Shown here piece by piece: positions 13,876-20,414 of a DNA stretch of 20,414 bases (within the stretch, counting starts at the first letter, position 1; each line of letters opens with the position of its first letter). This DNA is from RYN-431 sp036388295 (GTDB taxonomy: Bacteria; Planctomycetota; Phycisphaerae; Tepidisphaerales; Tepidisphaeraceae). The stretch is from positions 1-20,414 of the forward strand of contig DASVSC010000176.1 of NCBI GenBank assembly GCA_036388295.1. Reading direction: 5' to 3'. Under the pieces are notes generated by a model, which worked only from the letters and a program-made list of their open reading frames with translations, searched no databases and was not told the origin of the DNA. Both the position numbers and the translations under genes were made by a program.

Positions 13876-15218
13876 GGGCGTTGACCGCGCACCAGATTGC
13901 CGAAGCGGCCGGCGGCACCCTCGTCGGCGGCGACGGGTCGGTTGTCGCGCATTCGGTCAGCACCGATTCCCGCGCCGTGCCGGGCGGCTGCGTGTTCGTG
14001 GCCCTGCGCGGCGACAAGTTCGACGGGCACGATTACCTCGACGAAGTCTGCCAGAGCGGCGCGACGGTCGCCGTCGTCGACCGTGACCTGCCCGCCCCCG
14101 CGGGCGTCGCCCTGATCCGCGTGCCGGACACGCGCCGCGCGCTGGGCCGCTTGGCGCAGGTCGTCCGCCGGTCGGTGACACGCACGCGGGTGATCGCCAT
14201 TGCCGGCAGCAACGGCAAGACGAGCACGAAAAACGTGCTGCACCACGTGCTGTCGCGACGGCTGCGCGGCAGTGCGTCGCCGAAGAGCTTCAACAACGAC
14301 ATCGGCGTCCCGGCCACGCTGTTCCCGGTGTCGCCGGACGACGATTACGTGGTCCTGGAAATCGGCACGAATCACCCGGGCGAGGTCGAACACCTGTCGC
14401 GCATGAGCGAGCCCGACGTGGCCGTCATCACCAGCATCGGCGAGGAACACCTGGAGTTCTTCCACACGCTCGACAACGTGCGGCGTGAGAACGCGGCGAT
14501 CGTCGCGGGCCTGCGCCCGGGCGGGCTGCTGGTTTTCAACGGCGACGACGAACGCCTCGGCCCGTTCGTCGCCGACATCGGCAATACTGTGCGCTTCGGC
14601 ACCAAGGCCGGCCATGATCTGATCGCGGCCGATATTCGTGTCACGCTGGACGGCACCCGCTTCACCGTCGCGGGCGCGGACTATTTCACCCCGGCCATCG
14701 GCGCGCACTTTGCCGTGAACGCGCTCGCCGTGATCGCCGTCGCGCGGCATCTCGGATTGGACGACGAATCCATCCGTGCCGGCCTGGCCGGTGCGGATGC
14801 TTCGGACATGCGGATGCAGCGGCGCGTGTGCGGCGGCGTGACGGTGCTGAACGACGCGTACAACGCCAACCCGACGTCGGTTCGGGCCGCGCTGCAGGCC
14901 TTGCGCCAGGTCGAATGGCCGGGGCGGCGCGTGGTCGTGCTGGCGGACATGAAGGAACTGGGCGCGCTCTCCGTCGAGGCGCATGACGCGATCGCCGCCG
15001 ACGTGGCCGCCGTGCCGCCGGACTTGGCCTTCGCGGTCGGTCCGGCGTGGCAGGAGCCGTCGCACGCGATCCGCGGCTGTCGCTGGTTCGCCGACTCAGG
15101 CGACGCCGCCGGCGTCGTCGCCGACACCGTTCGCGACGGCGACCTCGTGCTGCTCAAAGGATCGCGTTCAATGAAACTGGAGCGCGTCGCCGACGCCATC
15201 GCTGCCGTACACCGCTAA
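13872..15218 (+). CDS. murF: UDP-N-acetylmuramoyl-tripeptide--D-alanyl-D-alanine ligase
   Basis: MurF joins D-Ala-D-Ala to the UDP-MurNAc-tripeptide made by MurE, using ATP, in the cytoplasm. The protein has 448 residues, normal length. The N-terminal substrate domain has STDSRAVPGGCVFVALRGD (30-48). The ATP loop is GSNGKTSTKN (112-121). SFNNDIGVP and EIGTNHPGEVEHLS are the usual Mur ligase motifs, followed by NDAYNANPTS and LADMKELG in the C-terminal part and LLKGSRSMKLE at the end. ATG 13872 overlaps the murE stop, and the TAA shares its last base with the mraY ATG (TAATG), so all three genes are translationally coupled. Confidence 0.96.
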   Translation: MRALTAHQIAEAAGGTLVGGDGSVVAHSVSTDSRAVPGGCVFVALRGDKFDGHDYLDEVCQSGATVAVVDRDLPAPAGVALIRVPDTRRALGRLAQVVRRSVTRTRVIAIAGSNGKTSTKNVLHHVLSRRLRGSASPKSFNNDIGVPATLFPVSPDDDYVVLEIGTNHPGEVEHLSRMSEPDVAVITSIGEEHLEFFHTLDNVRRENAAIVAGLRPGGLLVFNGDDERLGPFVADIGNTVRFGTKAGHDLIAADIRVTLDGTRFTVAGADYFTPAIGAHFAVNALAVIAVARHLGLDDESIRAGLAGADASDMRMQRRVCGGVTVLNDAYNANPTSVRAALQALRQVEWPGRRVVVLADMKELGALSVEAHDAIAADVAAVPPDLAFAVGPAWQEPSHAIRGCRWFADSGDAAGVVADTVRDGDLVLLKGSRSMKLERVADAIAAVHR

Positions 15219-16366
15219 TGTTCTACGTCCTCACGCAATACTTTGAGCAGGGCCTGGAGCGCACGCATTTCGGCTTCTTGCGTGTGTTCCACCTGTTCAC
15301 GACCTTCCAGGCGACCGTGGCCGTGATGACCAGCTTCCTGGTCGTGATGCTGCTGGCGCCGCGCGTGATCGGCTGGCTGCGCCGGCAGAAGATCGGCGAC
15401 AACCCGAACTTCGACGAAGCGACGATGAACGAGCTGATGACCACCAAACGCGGCACGCCCACCATGGGCGGGCTGCTGGTCATCGGCGCGATCACCGGGG
15501 CGACGCTGCTTTTGGCCGATCTGGGGAACTTCTACGTGCGCATGGCGCTGATCTGCCTGGTCTGGCTGGGGGCGGTCGGGGCGGTGGATGACTGGCTGAA
15601 ATTGACGGCCGCTCGGCGGGAGAAGGCGTCGCGTCAGGGGTTGTCGGGCCGGGAGAAGCTGCTGTTTCAGGTCGGTTTGGCCGTCATTTTATGCTGGTTT
15701 ACCTGGCACTACGGCCAGAACCTGCCGGAGGCGCGCGGGTTTTACGTGCCGTTCAAACAGGGGCCGATCTGGGATTGGTCGTTCGCGGCGTATCTGGTGT
15801 TCGGGACGCTGGTCATCGTCGGTGCGAGCAACGCGGTGAACCTGACGGACGGCCTCGACGGCCTCGCCGCCGGCTGCATGATTCTGGCCGCCTTTTCGTT
15901 CCTGGTGCTCGCCCTGATCGTCGGCGACGCCAAGCTCAGTCAGGCCCTGCTGTTCCATCACCTTCCCGCCGCCGGGCAGATGGCCGTCGTTGCCGGCGCG
16001 GTGCTGGGGGCCTGCATGGGCTTCCTCTGGTTCAACTGCAACCCGGCCCGCGTGTTCATGGGCGACACCGGCTCCCTGGCGCTCGGCGGGCTGATCGGGT
16101 ACATCGCGATCGTCATCCGGCAGGAAATCATGCTGCTGATGATCGGCGGCGTCTTCGCCGCCGAGGCCGTCAGCGTGATCATTCAGGTCAGCTACTTCAA
16201 GTACACGCGCAAGCGCTTCGGCGAAGGCCGACGCGTGTTCCTGATGGCCCCGCTGCACCACCACTTCCAGAAACTCGGCTGGACCGAAACGCAGGTGGTC
16301 GTGCGGCTGTGGCTCGTCAGCGCCATGCTGACGGCACTGGCCCTGGCGACCGTCAAACTACGCTGA
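15218..16366 (+). CDS. mraY: Phospho-N-acetylmuramoyl-pentapeptide-transferase
   Basis: MraY is the inner-membrane enzyme that transfers phospho-MurNAc-pentapeptide from UDP to undecaprenyl phosphate, forming lipid I. The protein has 382 residues with about ten hydrophobic segments. Family motifs are TTKRGTPTMGG (75-85), the aspartate pair in VDDWLKLT (D124, D125), NAVNLTDGLDGLA (205-217) with its catalytic-site Asp pair, FMGDTGSLALGG, and the C-terminal MAPLHHHFQKLGW. ATG 15218 shares its A with the murF stop; the frame upstream of it is a shadow of murF. The next division gene, murD, which usually follows mraY, is not here: the operon ends at a hairpin at 16372-16389. Confidence 0.97.
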   Translation: MFYVLTQYFEQGLERTHFGFLRVFHLFTTFQATVAVMTSFLVVMLLAPRVIGWLRRQKIGDNPNFDEATMNELMTTKRGTPTMGGLLVIGAITGATLLLADLGNFYVRMALICLVWLGAVGAVDDWLKLTAARREKASRQGLSGREKLLFQVGLAVILCWFTWHYGQNLPEARGFYVPFKQGPIWDWSFAAYLVFGTLVIVGASNAVNLTDGLDGLAAGCMILAAFSFLVLALIVGDAKLSQALLFHHLPAAGQMAVVAGAVLGACMGFLWFNCNPARVFMGDTGSLALGGLIGYIAIVIRQEIMLLMIGGVFAAEAVSVIIQVSYFKYTRKRFGEGRRVFLMAPLHHHFQKLGWTETQVVVRLWLVSAMLTALALATVKLR

Positions 16367-16371
16367 CGTAC

Positions 16372-16389
16372 CGTCTTATTGATAAGACG
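16372..16389 (+). terminator. Hairpin after mraY, weak terminator candidate
   Basis: CGTCTTA (16372-16378), loop TTGA, TAAGACG (16383-16389) is a perfect seven-pair hairpin six bases after the mraY stop. No run of T follows on either strand, so it may stabilise or process the mRNA end rather than terminate. Confidence 0.4.
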
Positions 16390-16430
16390 CGATGCTCGCC
16401 GCTCCCGCCGCAGTGCGCTACACTCCGCCG

Positions 16431-16919
16431 ATGGCCAGCGGCACCGTGGACAGCATTAACGTCAGCCCCACCGGCGGTGTGCCGAAGCGGGCGGTTTTGT
16501 TCACGCGAATCGGCACCGGCGGCGTCGAGGGCGACAAGCAGAACAACCTGAAATACCACGGCGGCCCGATGCGGGCCGTCTGCCTTTATTCGATGGAACG
16601 CATTGCCGCGCTACGCGACGAGGGTCACCCGATCACGCCCGGCAGCATCGGCGAAAACGTCACCGTCAGCGGCCTGGACTGGAACACGATCGTCCCCGGC
16701 GTCCGGCTGACCCTCGGCGACACGATTGAACTGGAAATCACGGAATACACTGTGCCGTGCGCGAACATTCGCCATTCATTCGTCCGCGGCGACAGCCTGC
16801 GCGTCGGCCAGAAGCGAAACCCGGGCTGGTCCCGGGTTTACGCGAAGGTGTTGCGGGAAGGGACGGTCCGCGTCGGCGACACCGTGACCCTGGCTCCCGC
16901 CGTCGCGACGGCCGTCTGA
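16431..16919 (+). CDS. MOSC domain protein (YiiM-like)
   Basis: 162 residues from ATG 16431. MOSC domains bind molybdenum cofactor and occur in sulfur-carrier or N-hydroxylated-base detoxifying proteins such as YiiM. Visible features are SINVSPTGGVPK near the start, GVEGDKQNNLKYHGGPMRAV, YSMERIAAL, TPGSIGENVTVSGLDW, and the conserved cysteine in YTVPCANI, followed by the C-terminal PGWSRVYAKVL. An earlier in-frame ATG at 16392 would add 13 residues (MLAAPAAVRYTPP) with no family match, and it directly abuts the hairpin, so I prefer 16431; neither start has a Shine-Dalgarno sequence. The gene sits between mraY and the cupin with only a short gap to each. The substrate is unknown. Confidence 0.88.
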   Translation: MASGTVDSINVSPTGGVPKRAVLFTRIGTGGVEGDKQNNLKYHGGPMRAVCLYSMERIAALRDEGHPITPGSIGENVTVSGLDWNTIVPGVRLTLGDTIELEITEYTVPCANIRHSFVRGDSLRVGQKRNPGWSRVYAKVLREGTVRVGDTVTLAPAVATAV

Positions 16920-16925
16920 TTCAAT

Positions 16926-16930
16926 GGAGA
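16926..16930 (+). promoter_or_regulatory. Ribosome binding site that sets the cupin start
   Basis: GGAGA at 16926-16930 lies five bases before ATG 16936. It overlaps the alternative upstream ATG at 16924, which is therefore unlikely to be the start. Confidence 0.6.
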
Positions 16931-16935
16931 ACGGC

Positions 16936-17268
16936 ATGACCATCACCCGCTCCGACGCACCCACAACCGCCCCCGAGCCCGGCATGGTCCGGCAGGTGCT
17001 GACGCACTCGCCGCACCTGATGCTCGTCAAACACGTATTCGAAAAGGGTTGGGTCGGGGCGGCCCACGCGCACCCGCATCACCAGCTGGTGTACGTCGTC
17101 CGCGGATCGATCGCCGTCACCGTGGACGGCCAGACGCGGACGGTCAACGCGGGTGACAGCTTCATTGTGGACGGCGGCGTGGAGCACCAGGCGTCGGCTT
17201 TGGAAGACTCCGAAGTGCTCGACGTTTTCACGCCGATCCGCCAGGATTACGCGCCGAAACCGGAGTGA
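16936..17268 (+). CDS. Single-domain cupin, KdgF-like
   Basis: 110 residues from ATG 16936, a small cytoplasmic beta-barrel protein. Cupin motif 1 is AAHAHPHHQLVYVVRG, carrying the likely metal-binding histidines, and motif 2 is GDSFIVDGGVEHQA. The end, EVLDVFTPIRQDY, closely resembles the LDVFSPxREDY ending of KdgF proteins, which convert unsaturated uronates released from pectin or alginate to linear ketouronates. This resemblance is recalled, not searched. No pectin or alginate gene lies nearby, so substrate assignment stays open. The gene lies 16 bases after the MOSC gene and may be cotranscribed with it. Confidence 0.85.
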   Translation: MTITRSDAPTTAPEPGMVRQVLTHSPHLMLVKHVFEKGWVGAAHAHPHHQLVYVVRGSIAVTVDGQTRTVNAGDSFIVDGGVEHQASALEDSEVLDVFTPIRQDYAPKPE

Positions 17269-17329
17269 CGCGTAGCCATCTTGGGCGGGCGGCGAAACAG
17301 CAATTTATCACCGGACGGGCTGATAATTT

Positions 17330-17345
17330 CTCGCCTTATGGCGAG
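17330..17345 (+). repeat. Small hairpin between cupin and protease genes
   Basis: CTCGCC (17330-17335), loop TTAT, GGCGAG (17340-17345) is a six-pair perfect stem with no T run. It could mark the end of the MOSC-cupin transcript or lie in the protease leader. Confidence 0.3.
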
Positions 17346-17394
17346 CGGGTCTTGTATTATACGGCCGGGCGGGGTTCACGCAGGAGTTCGTCGG

Positions 17395-18333
17395 ATGTTC
17401 AAAAAGTCGTTGGTCGCAAGCGTTCTTTCAGTCGGACTTTGGCACGCCTCGGCGCAGGCGGTGATCGTCACCGGTCCGCAGGGCCGCAATACGTCCGCCC
17501 CCGCCGGCAGCCTGGCCGAAACCGGCTTCAATTTGCAGGGCAACTTCGGCGACTTCCTCGGCACGCCGGTCTCTTCGAACTGGTTCGTCACGGCCGCGCA
17601 TTTTGGCATTCCGGACAACAAGTTGACCACCGTCGACGGCGTCGTCCACCCGGTGACCAACCGCGTCCCGGTCGCCGGCACGGACCTGGTGCTCTACCAG
17701 GTGTCGGTGCCGTTCAACGCCAACCAAGTCGCGTCGATCTATAACCCTGCCACGGACGGGGCATTAACGACGGCTGATCCGATCTTCGTCTACGGCCGCG
17801 GCACGCAACGCGGCGCCGAAATACCCGGCCGCGGCTGGAACTGGGGGCCGCAAGACGCCGTCCGCAGCTTTGGCACTAACACCATTGACGGCTTCTCGGC
17901 CGTCCAACAGGCCAACATCGACGCCGGTTCGCCGTTCGCGCTTGGCACGACGTTTCTGGTCGCCGATTTCGACAACAACGGCGACCCGAACCAAGGCACT
18001 TTGTCCGAAGGCGACTCCGGCGGGGCCGTGTTCGTTCAGAAAAACGGCGGGTTGAAGCTGGTTGGCATCAATTTCAGCGTCGAGCTCTTCGCCCTCACCG
18101 CGTCCGGCCCGGCCGAACGCGCGGCCATCTACAACGGCAACGGCCTGTTCCGTGAAACCGCCCCGGGCGTCTTCACGTCCGTCCCCACCGACACAGGGAC
18201 GGTCACGCAGGACTGGTTCTCCAGCTACGTGCCGGCGTCCGCGAACTTCATCAACGCGACCATCCCTGAACCGGCCTCGCTGACCCTGCTCGGCGGCGCG
18301 GCGGCGGTGCTGCTGCGTCGGCGTCGTGTGTGA
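17395..18333 (+). CDS. Secreted trypsin-like serine protease with PEP-CTERM sorting signal
   Basis: 312 residues from ATG 17395, with AGGAG at 17382-17386 eight bases upstream. Earlier in-frame starts would bury the signal peptide. Residues 1-22 form that signal (MFKKSLVASVLSVGLWHASA). The chymotrypsin-fold catalytic triad is visible: H69 in WFVTAAHFG, D97 in AGTDLVLYQV and S208 in SEGDSGGAVF. The C-terminus (290-312) is a PEP-CTERM tail, PEPASLTLLGG, then a hydrophobic stretch and RRRR. By known family behaviour this is recognised by an exosortase and the protein is exported to the surface or extracellular matrix. No exosortase is in the window. The gene converges with the TPR lipoprotein gene, with eight bases between their stops. 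Natural substrates are unknown. Confidence 0.9.
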   Translation: MFKKSLVASVLSVGLWHASAQAVIVTGPQGRNTSAPAGSLAETGFNLQGNFGDFLGTPVSSNWFVTAAHFGIPDNKLTTVDGVVHPVTNRVPVAGTDLVLYQVSVPFNANQVASIYNPATDGALTTADPIFVYGRGTQRGAEIPGRGWNWGPQDAVRSFGTNTIDGFSAVQQANIDAGSPFALGTTFLVADFDNNGDPNQGTLSEGDSGGAVFVQKNGGLKLVGINFSVELFALTASGPAERAAIYNGNGLFRETAPGVFTSVPTDTGTVTQDWFSSYVPASANFINATIPEPASLTLLGGAAAVLLRRRRV

Positions 18334-18341
18334 ATCCTGAA

Positions 18342-19007
18342 TCACTGCACCATCGACAGCTTCTGGCGGGCGGGAACGAAGCCGGGATCGCATTCCAGCG
18401 CCCGCTTGTAGTAGAAGTCCGCCAAATCACGCCGGCCGAGGTTCGCGTAGACGCCGGCGATGTTGTAGTTGACCTCCGGCGGCTTCAGCACGGCCGACAG
18501 CTGCTGCACGGCGGCGTCGACGTCATTGCGGCGGACCAGCATCAGGCCGTAGTTCACGTGCGTCAGTTGCCCCTTCGGATTGGCCGCAACCCCTTGCTTG
18601 TAAATGACTTCCGCCTCCGCCGGCTTGCCCGACAGTTCGTACGCGTAGCCAAGTGACCCGTAGGCATCGTCCGCGCCGTTCGAGAGCGTCAGGTACCGTT
18701 TCCACGCACCAATCGCGTCGGTCAGCCGGTCCGCCTTGACGTACGCCAGGGCCAGTTTGCGGGCCGTCGCGGCGTCGGCCGGCTTGACCTGCAGGGCCTG
18801 TTCGTACTGGCTGGCCGCCCGGGCGAACTGACCGCGCGACGCCGCCAGGTCGCCCGCGGCGGCGAACGTGTCGGACTGAATGGCCGGCATCGGGGCCTCG
18901 GCGATCGTCTCCGGGTTCACCGGCCGAGCCGCGTCGGGGCCGTCCTTATTAGAAGAACAGCCGACCAACAGCGTCAGTGAGGCCAGGAACAAGGGGGTTC
19001 GGGTCAT
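18342..19007 (-). CDS. TPR-repeat lipoprotein
   Basis: 221 residues from ATG 19007. The start MTRTPLFLASLTLLVGCSSN is a lipoprotein signal with lipobox LVGC, so C17 should be lipidated and the protein anchored to a membrane facing the periplasm. From about residue 46 to the end the sequence is a series of tetratricopeptide repeats, for example AAGDLAASRGQFARAASQYE, DAYGSLGYAYELSGKPAEAE and NYNIAGVYANLGRRDLADFY. TPR proteins are scaffolds for protein complexes, and PilF-like pilotins share this plan, but nothing here shows the partner. A longer open frame upstream has no signal peptide and runs through the divergent promoter region, so I reject it. The only Shine-Dalgarno-like GGAG lies just two bases before the ATG. 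Confidence 0.88.
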   Translation of the reverse strand: MTRTPLFLASLTLLVGCSSNKDGPDAARPVNPETIAEAPMPAIQSDTFAAAGDLAASRGQFARAASQYEQALQVKPADAATARKLALAYVKADRLTDAIGAWKRYLTLSNGADDAYGSLGYAYELSGKPAEAEVIYKQGVAANPKGQLTHVNYGLMLVRRNDVDAAVQQLSAVLKPPEVNYNIAGVYANLGRRDLADFYYKRALECDPGFVPARQKLSMVQ

Positions 19008-19079
19008 AACTCCACTATCGGCCGATCCGCCCGCGGCGGTCCACACCCGCCCCATGGCCCGTAAAATCTTTGTTTTTCT

Positions 19080-19107
19080 TTGACGCCAACCTTTCCTCCC
19101 GATTAAT
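19080..19107 (+). promoter_or_regulatory. Putative sigma-70-type promoter of the coiled-coil protein gene
   Basis: TTGACG (19080-19085) matches five of six -35 consensus bases. ATTAAT (19102-19107) matches four of six -10 bases, at a spacing of 16. It lies in the 136-base divergent gap, about 37 bases before the ATG at 19144. Confidence 0.45.
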
Positions 19108-19143
19108 GTCTGACGGGAAGAGCTTAAGTATCCGGAGGCAGTG

Positions 19144-19983
19144 ATGTTGCGTTGGTCGACTTGCGCAGTGGCGGCAGTTCTAAGCACGGCGACCCTTACC
19201 CTGGCGCAGGCCACCGCGCCCGCGCCGCAGACGTCTTCGCCGTATTGGAACGGCAACAGCGCCCCGCTGGCCGACCTGCCCGCGACCGAAATCCGCACCG
19301 TTCCCGTCGCCAACGCCAACCGCGTCCGGTCGCACTGGACCTTCCAGCAGACAATGACGGACCTGAACAACGCCGTCCGCCTGATGCGGACGGGCATGGA
19401 CCGGCAGCCGGAATACGTCAAAGCCCTCGCCGACGAAAAGACGGCCTACGACGCCATGGAACGCGCCCGCGACGCCGCCCTGGCCGATCTGCAAAATAAC
19501 CCGGCCTACACCGGCGCTGAAACGCTTCGCCGGAACGTCAGCGCCCAGATCGCCGACGAAATGGACACGCCCAAGCCCGACCCGACGCGCCTGGCCGGGA
19601 TGGCGAAGCTGAAGCTGCAATACGTCAAAGACAACCGCAAGCTGGAAGTATCGGCCCTGGAGCGCGACCAGGCGTATCAGGACGCCCGCCGTCGCCACCT
19701 CGACGCCGCGGCGCGGGTCAGTGAGATGCGCAGCACGCAGGCCTTCGCCGTGGCGAGCGACCAATCACTGGCGGCCCTGCGGAAGCAGGTGGCCGACGCC
19801 CGCATCGAACGCCTGACGGCCAACGCGTTCTACGAAAGCGCCCTTCAGGCCCGCAACATCGCCGTCGACTACGCCCTGCTCTACCGCGGCGTCGACCGCT
19901 ACCACGGTTACGGCAACGGCTACGCCGGCTATGGCTACGGCGTCGGCCCGTACGGCTTGGTGGGCGGCTCAGGTCGGTACTAA
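19144..19983 (+). CDS. Secreted coiled-coil protein with Gly/Tyr-rich tail
   Basis: 279 residues from ATG 19144, chosen because GGAGG (19134-19138) is five bases upstream; the adjoining GTG at 19141 is too close. Residues 1-21 are a signal peptide (MLRWSTCAVAAVLSTATLTL, then A). A Pro/Ala/Ser linker follows. Residues about 70-250 are charged and Ala-rich with heptad-like spacing, predicted long helices or coiled coil. The tail from about 255 is rich in Gly and Tyr (HGYGNGYAGYGYGVGPYG). I do not recognise the family. The form suggests a periplasmic or surface structural protein. The gene stands alone and is followed by a long palindrome at 20017-20050. Confidence 0.8.
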   Translation: MLRWSTCAVAAVLSTATLTLAQATAPAPQTSSPYWNGNSAPLADLPATEIRTVPVANANRVRSHWTFQQTMTDLNNAVRLMRTGMDRQPEYVKALADEKTAYDAMERARDAALADLQNNPAYTGAETLRRNVSAQIADEMDTPKPDPTRLAGMAKLKLQYVKDNRKLEVSALERDQAYQDARRRHLDAAARVSEMRSTQAFAVASDQSLAALRKQVADARIERLTANAFYESALQARNIAVDYALLYRGVDRYHGYGNGYAGYGYGVGPYGLVGGSGRY

Positions 19984-20016
19984 ACCGACGCGGCTTTGGT
20001 CGTAGCATCTTTGTAC

Positions 20017-20050
20017 TTTGTAGGGGCGACATGTATGTCGCCCCTACAAA
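20017..20050. repeat. Perfect 16-base inverted repeat (34-base palindrome)
   Basis: TTTGTAGGGGCGACAT (20017-20032) and its exact reverse complement (20035-20050) flank a two-base centre, GT. No T run follows on either strand, so it is not a typical intrinsic terminator. The TAGGGGCGAC...GTCGCCCCTA core resembles dispersed palindromic repeat families seen between genes of several environmental bacteria (recalled). It may also end the transcript of the preceding gene. Confidence 0.85.
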
Positions 20051-20103
20051 GACATTACGTCCAATACCGCGTTGCAACGCTTTGATTGCATACAGGGAAT
20101 CAC

Positions 20104-20337
20104 ATGATCGACGCAGCCGTTGCTAAGTCGCCGTCCGCCGACCGTGCGTGGACCACGACTGTGGTCGCCCTGCTGTTAACCAGTTCATTGGTCGTGGGTG
20201 GCTCGGCAAGCGCGTCGGGATTATCTTCGCACCTGATCTCGCTGTGCCTGTTTTCCGGGATTGTCTTGGTCGCGGTGTATGAGTGGGTCAAATATGGCCG
20301 GGCTTACGTCGATTACGCCGTCATCTCTAAACGGTAA
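20104..20337 (+). CDS. Small two-helix membrane protein
   Basis: 77 residues from ATG 20104, with AGGGA (20094-20098) about five bases upstream; an in-frame TTG at 20086 is less likely because it lies before this site. Hydrophobic segments are at about 18-34 and 44-60. The C-terminus is polar (YEWVKYGRAYVDYAVISKR). No family is recognised. The length, membrane pattern and ribosome binding site support a real gene, but coding evidence is modest. Confidence 0.55.
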   Translation: MIDAAVAKSPSADRAWTTTVVALLLTSSLVVGGSASASGLSSHLISLCLFSGIVLVAVYEWVKYGRAYVDYAVISKR

Positions 20338-20414
20338 GGCGGCTTCGGTTCGATCGCCGTCACAATAGATCACCGTGGCACCCGGCAGCGGGCACGTCGG
20401 CGTAGGGCGGGGCC
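20338..20414. other. Right-edge stretch without supported feature
   Basis: These 77 bases hold no complete gene. A minus-strand frame entering from the right reads APPYADVPAAGCHGDLL and then stops; it could be the tail of a gene beyond the window, but it is too short to support. Confidence 0.3.

Noticed and set aside
13797..15065. 422-codon minus-strand frame opposite murF
   Set aside because: Shadow of murF with His/Arg/Asp-rich composition; the plus strand carries full Mur ligase motifs.

Overview
The window looks like chromosomal DNA of a GC-rich bacterium, most likely a planctomycete-type member of the PVC group (a Phycisphaerae-like lineage would fit). This assignment is inference. It rests on a secreted protease ending in a PEP-CTERM tail with a short Arg-rich end, on the DUF58 / BatA-VWA / DUF4175-like gene cluster, on frequent GTG and TTG starts with sparse Shine-Dalgarno sequences, and on murE, murF and mraY, which indicate a peptidoglycan-making cell.

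Region 1 (1-3611). A large membrane protein on the minus strand runs off the left edge; its signal peptide, coiled coil and many membrane helices resemble the N-terminal part of an MscS/MscK-type channel. It is divergent from a tRNA-Pro(TGG), which is followed by a good intrinsic terminator. A DASS/SLC13-type transporter follows, and its N-terminus lacks any canonical start codon.

Region 2 (3903-12312). An EboD-like sugar phosphate cyclase (dehydroquinate synthase superfamily) on the plus strand meets, stop on stop, a five-gene minus-strand operon. In transcription order the operon encodes a membrane-anchored kinase-fold protein lacking the catalytic Asp, a DUF58 protein, a BatA-type membrane protein with a VWA domain, a second membrane VWA protein with a long insertion, and a short DUF4175-like membrane protein. 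The last three junctions are 4-base GTGA/ATGA overlaps and the first junction overlaps by 31 bases. No MoxR AAA+ ATPase, the usual partner of DUF58 and BatA proteins, lies in the window. This operon is the best candidate for a poorly described system.

Region 3 (12409-16366). Divergent from that operon, murE, murF and mraY form a coupled three-gene peptidoglycan precursor operon: two UDP-MurNAc-peptide ligases followed by the lipid I-forming transferase.

Region 4 (16431-20414). Small, mostly single-gene units follow: a MOSC-domain protein, a KdgF-like cupin, a PEP-CTERM trypsin-like protease, a TPR lipoprotein (minus strand), a secreted coiled-coil protein with a Gly/Tyr-rich tail, a 34-base near-perfect palindrome, and a small two-helix membrane protein. 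The last 77 bases hold nothing I can support.
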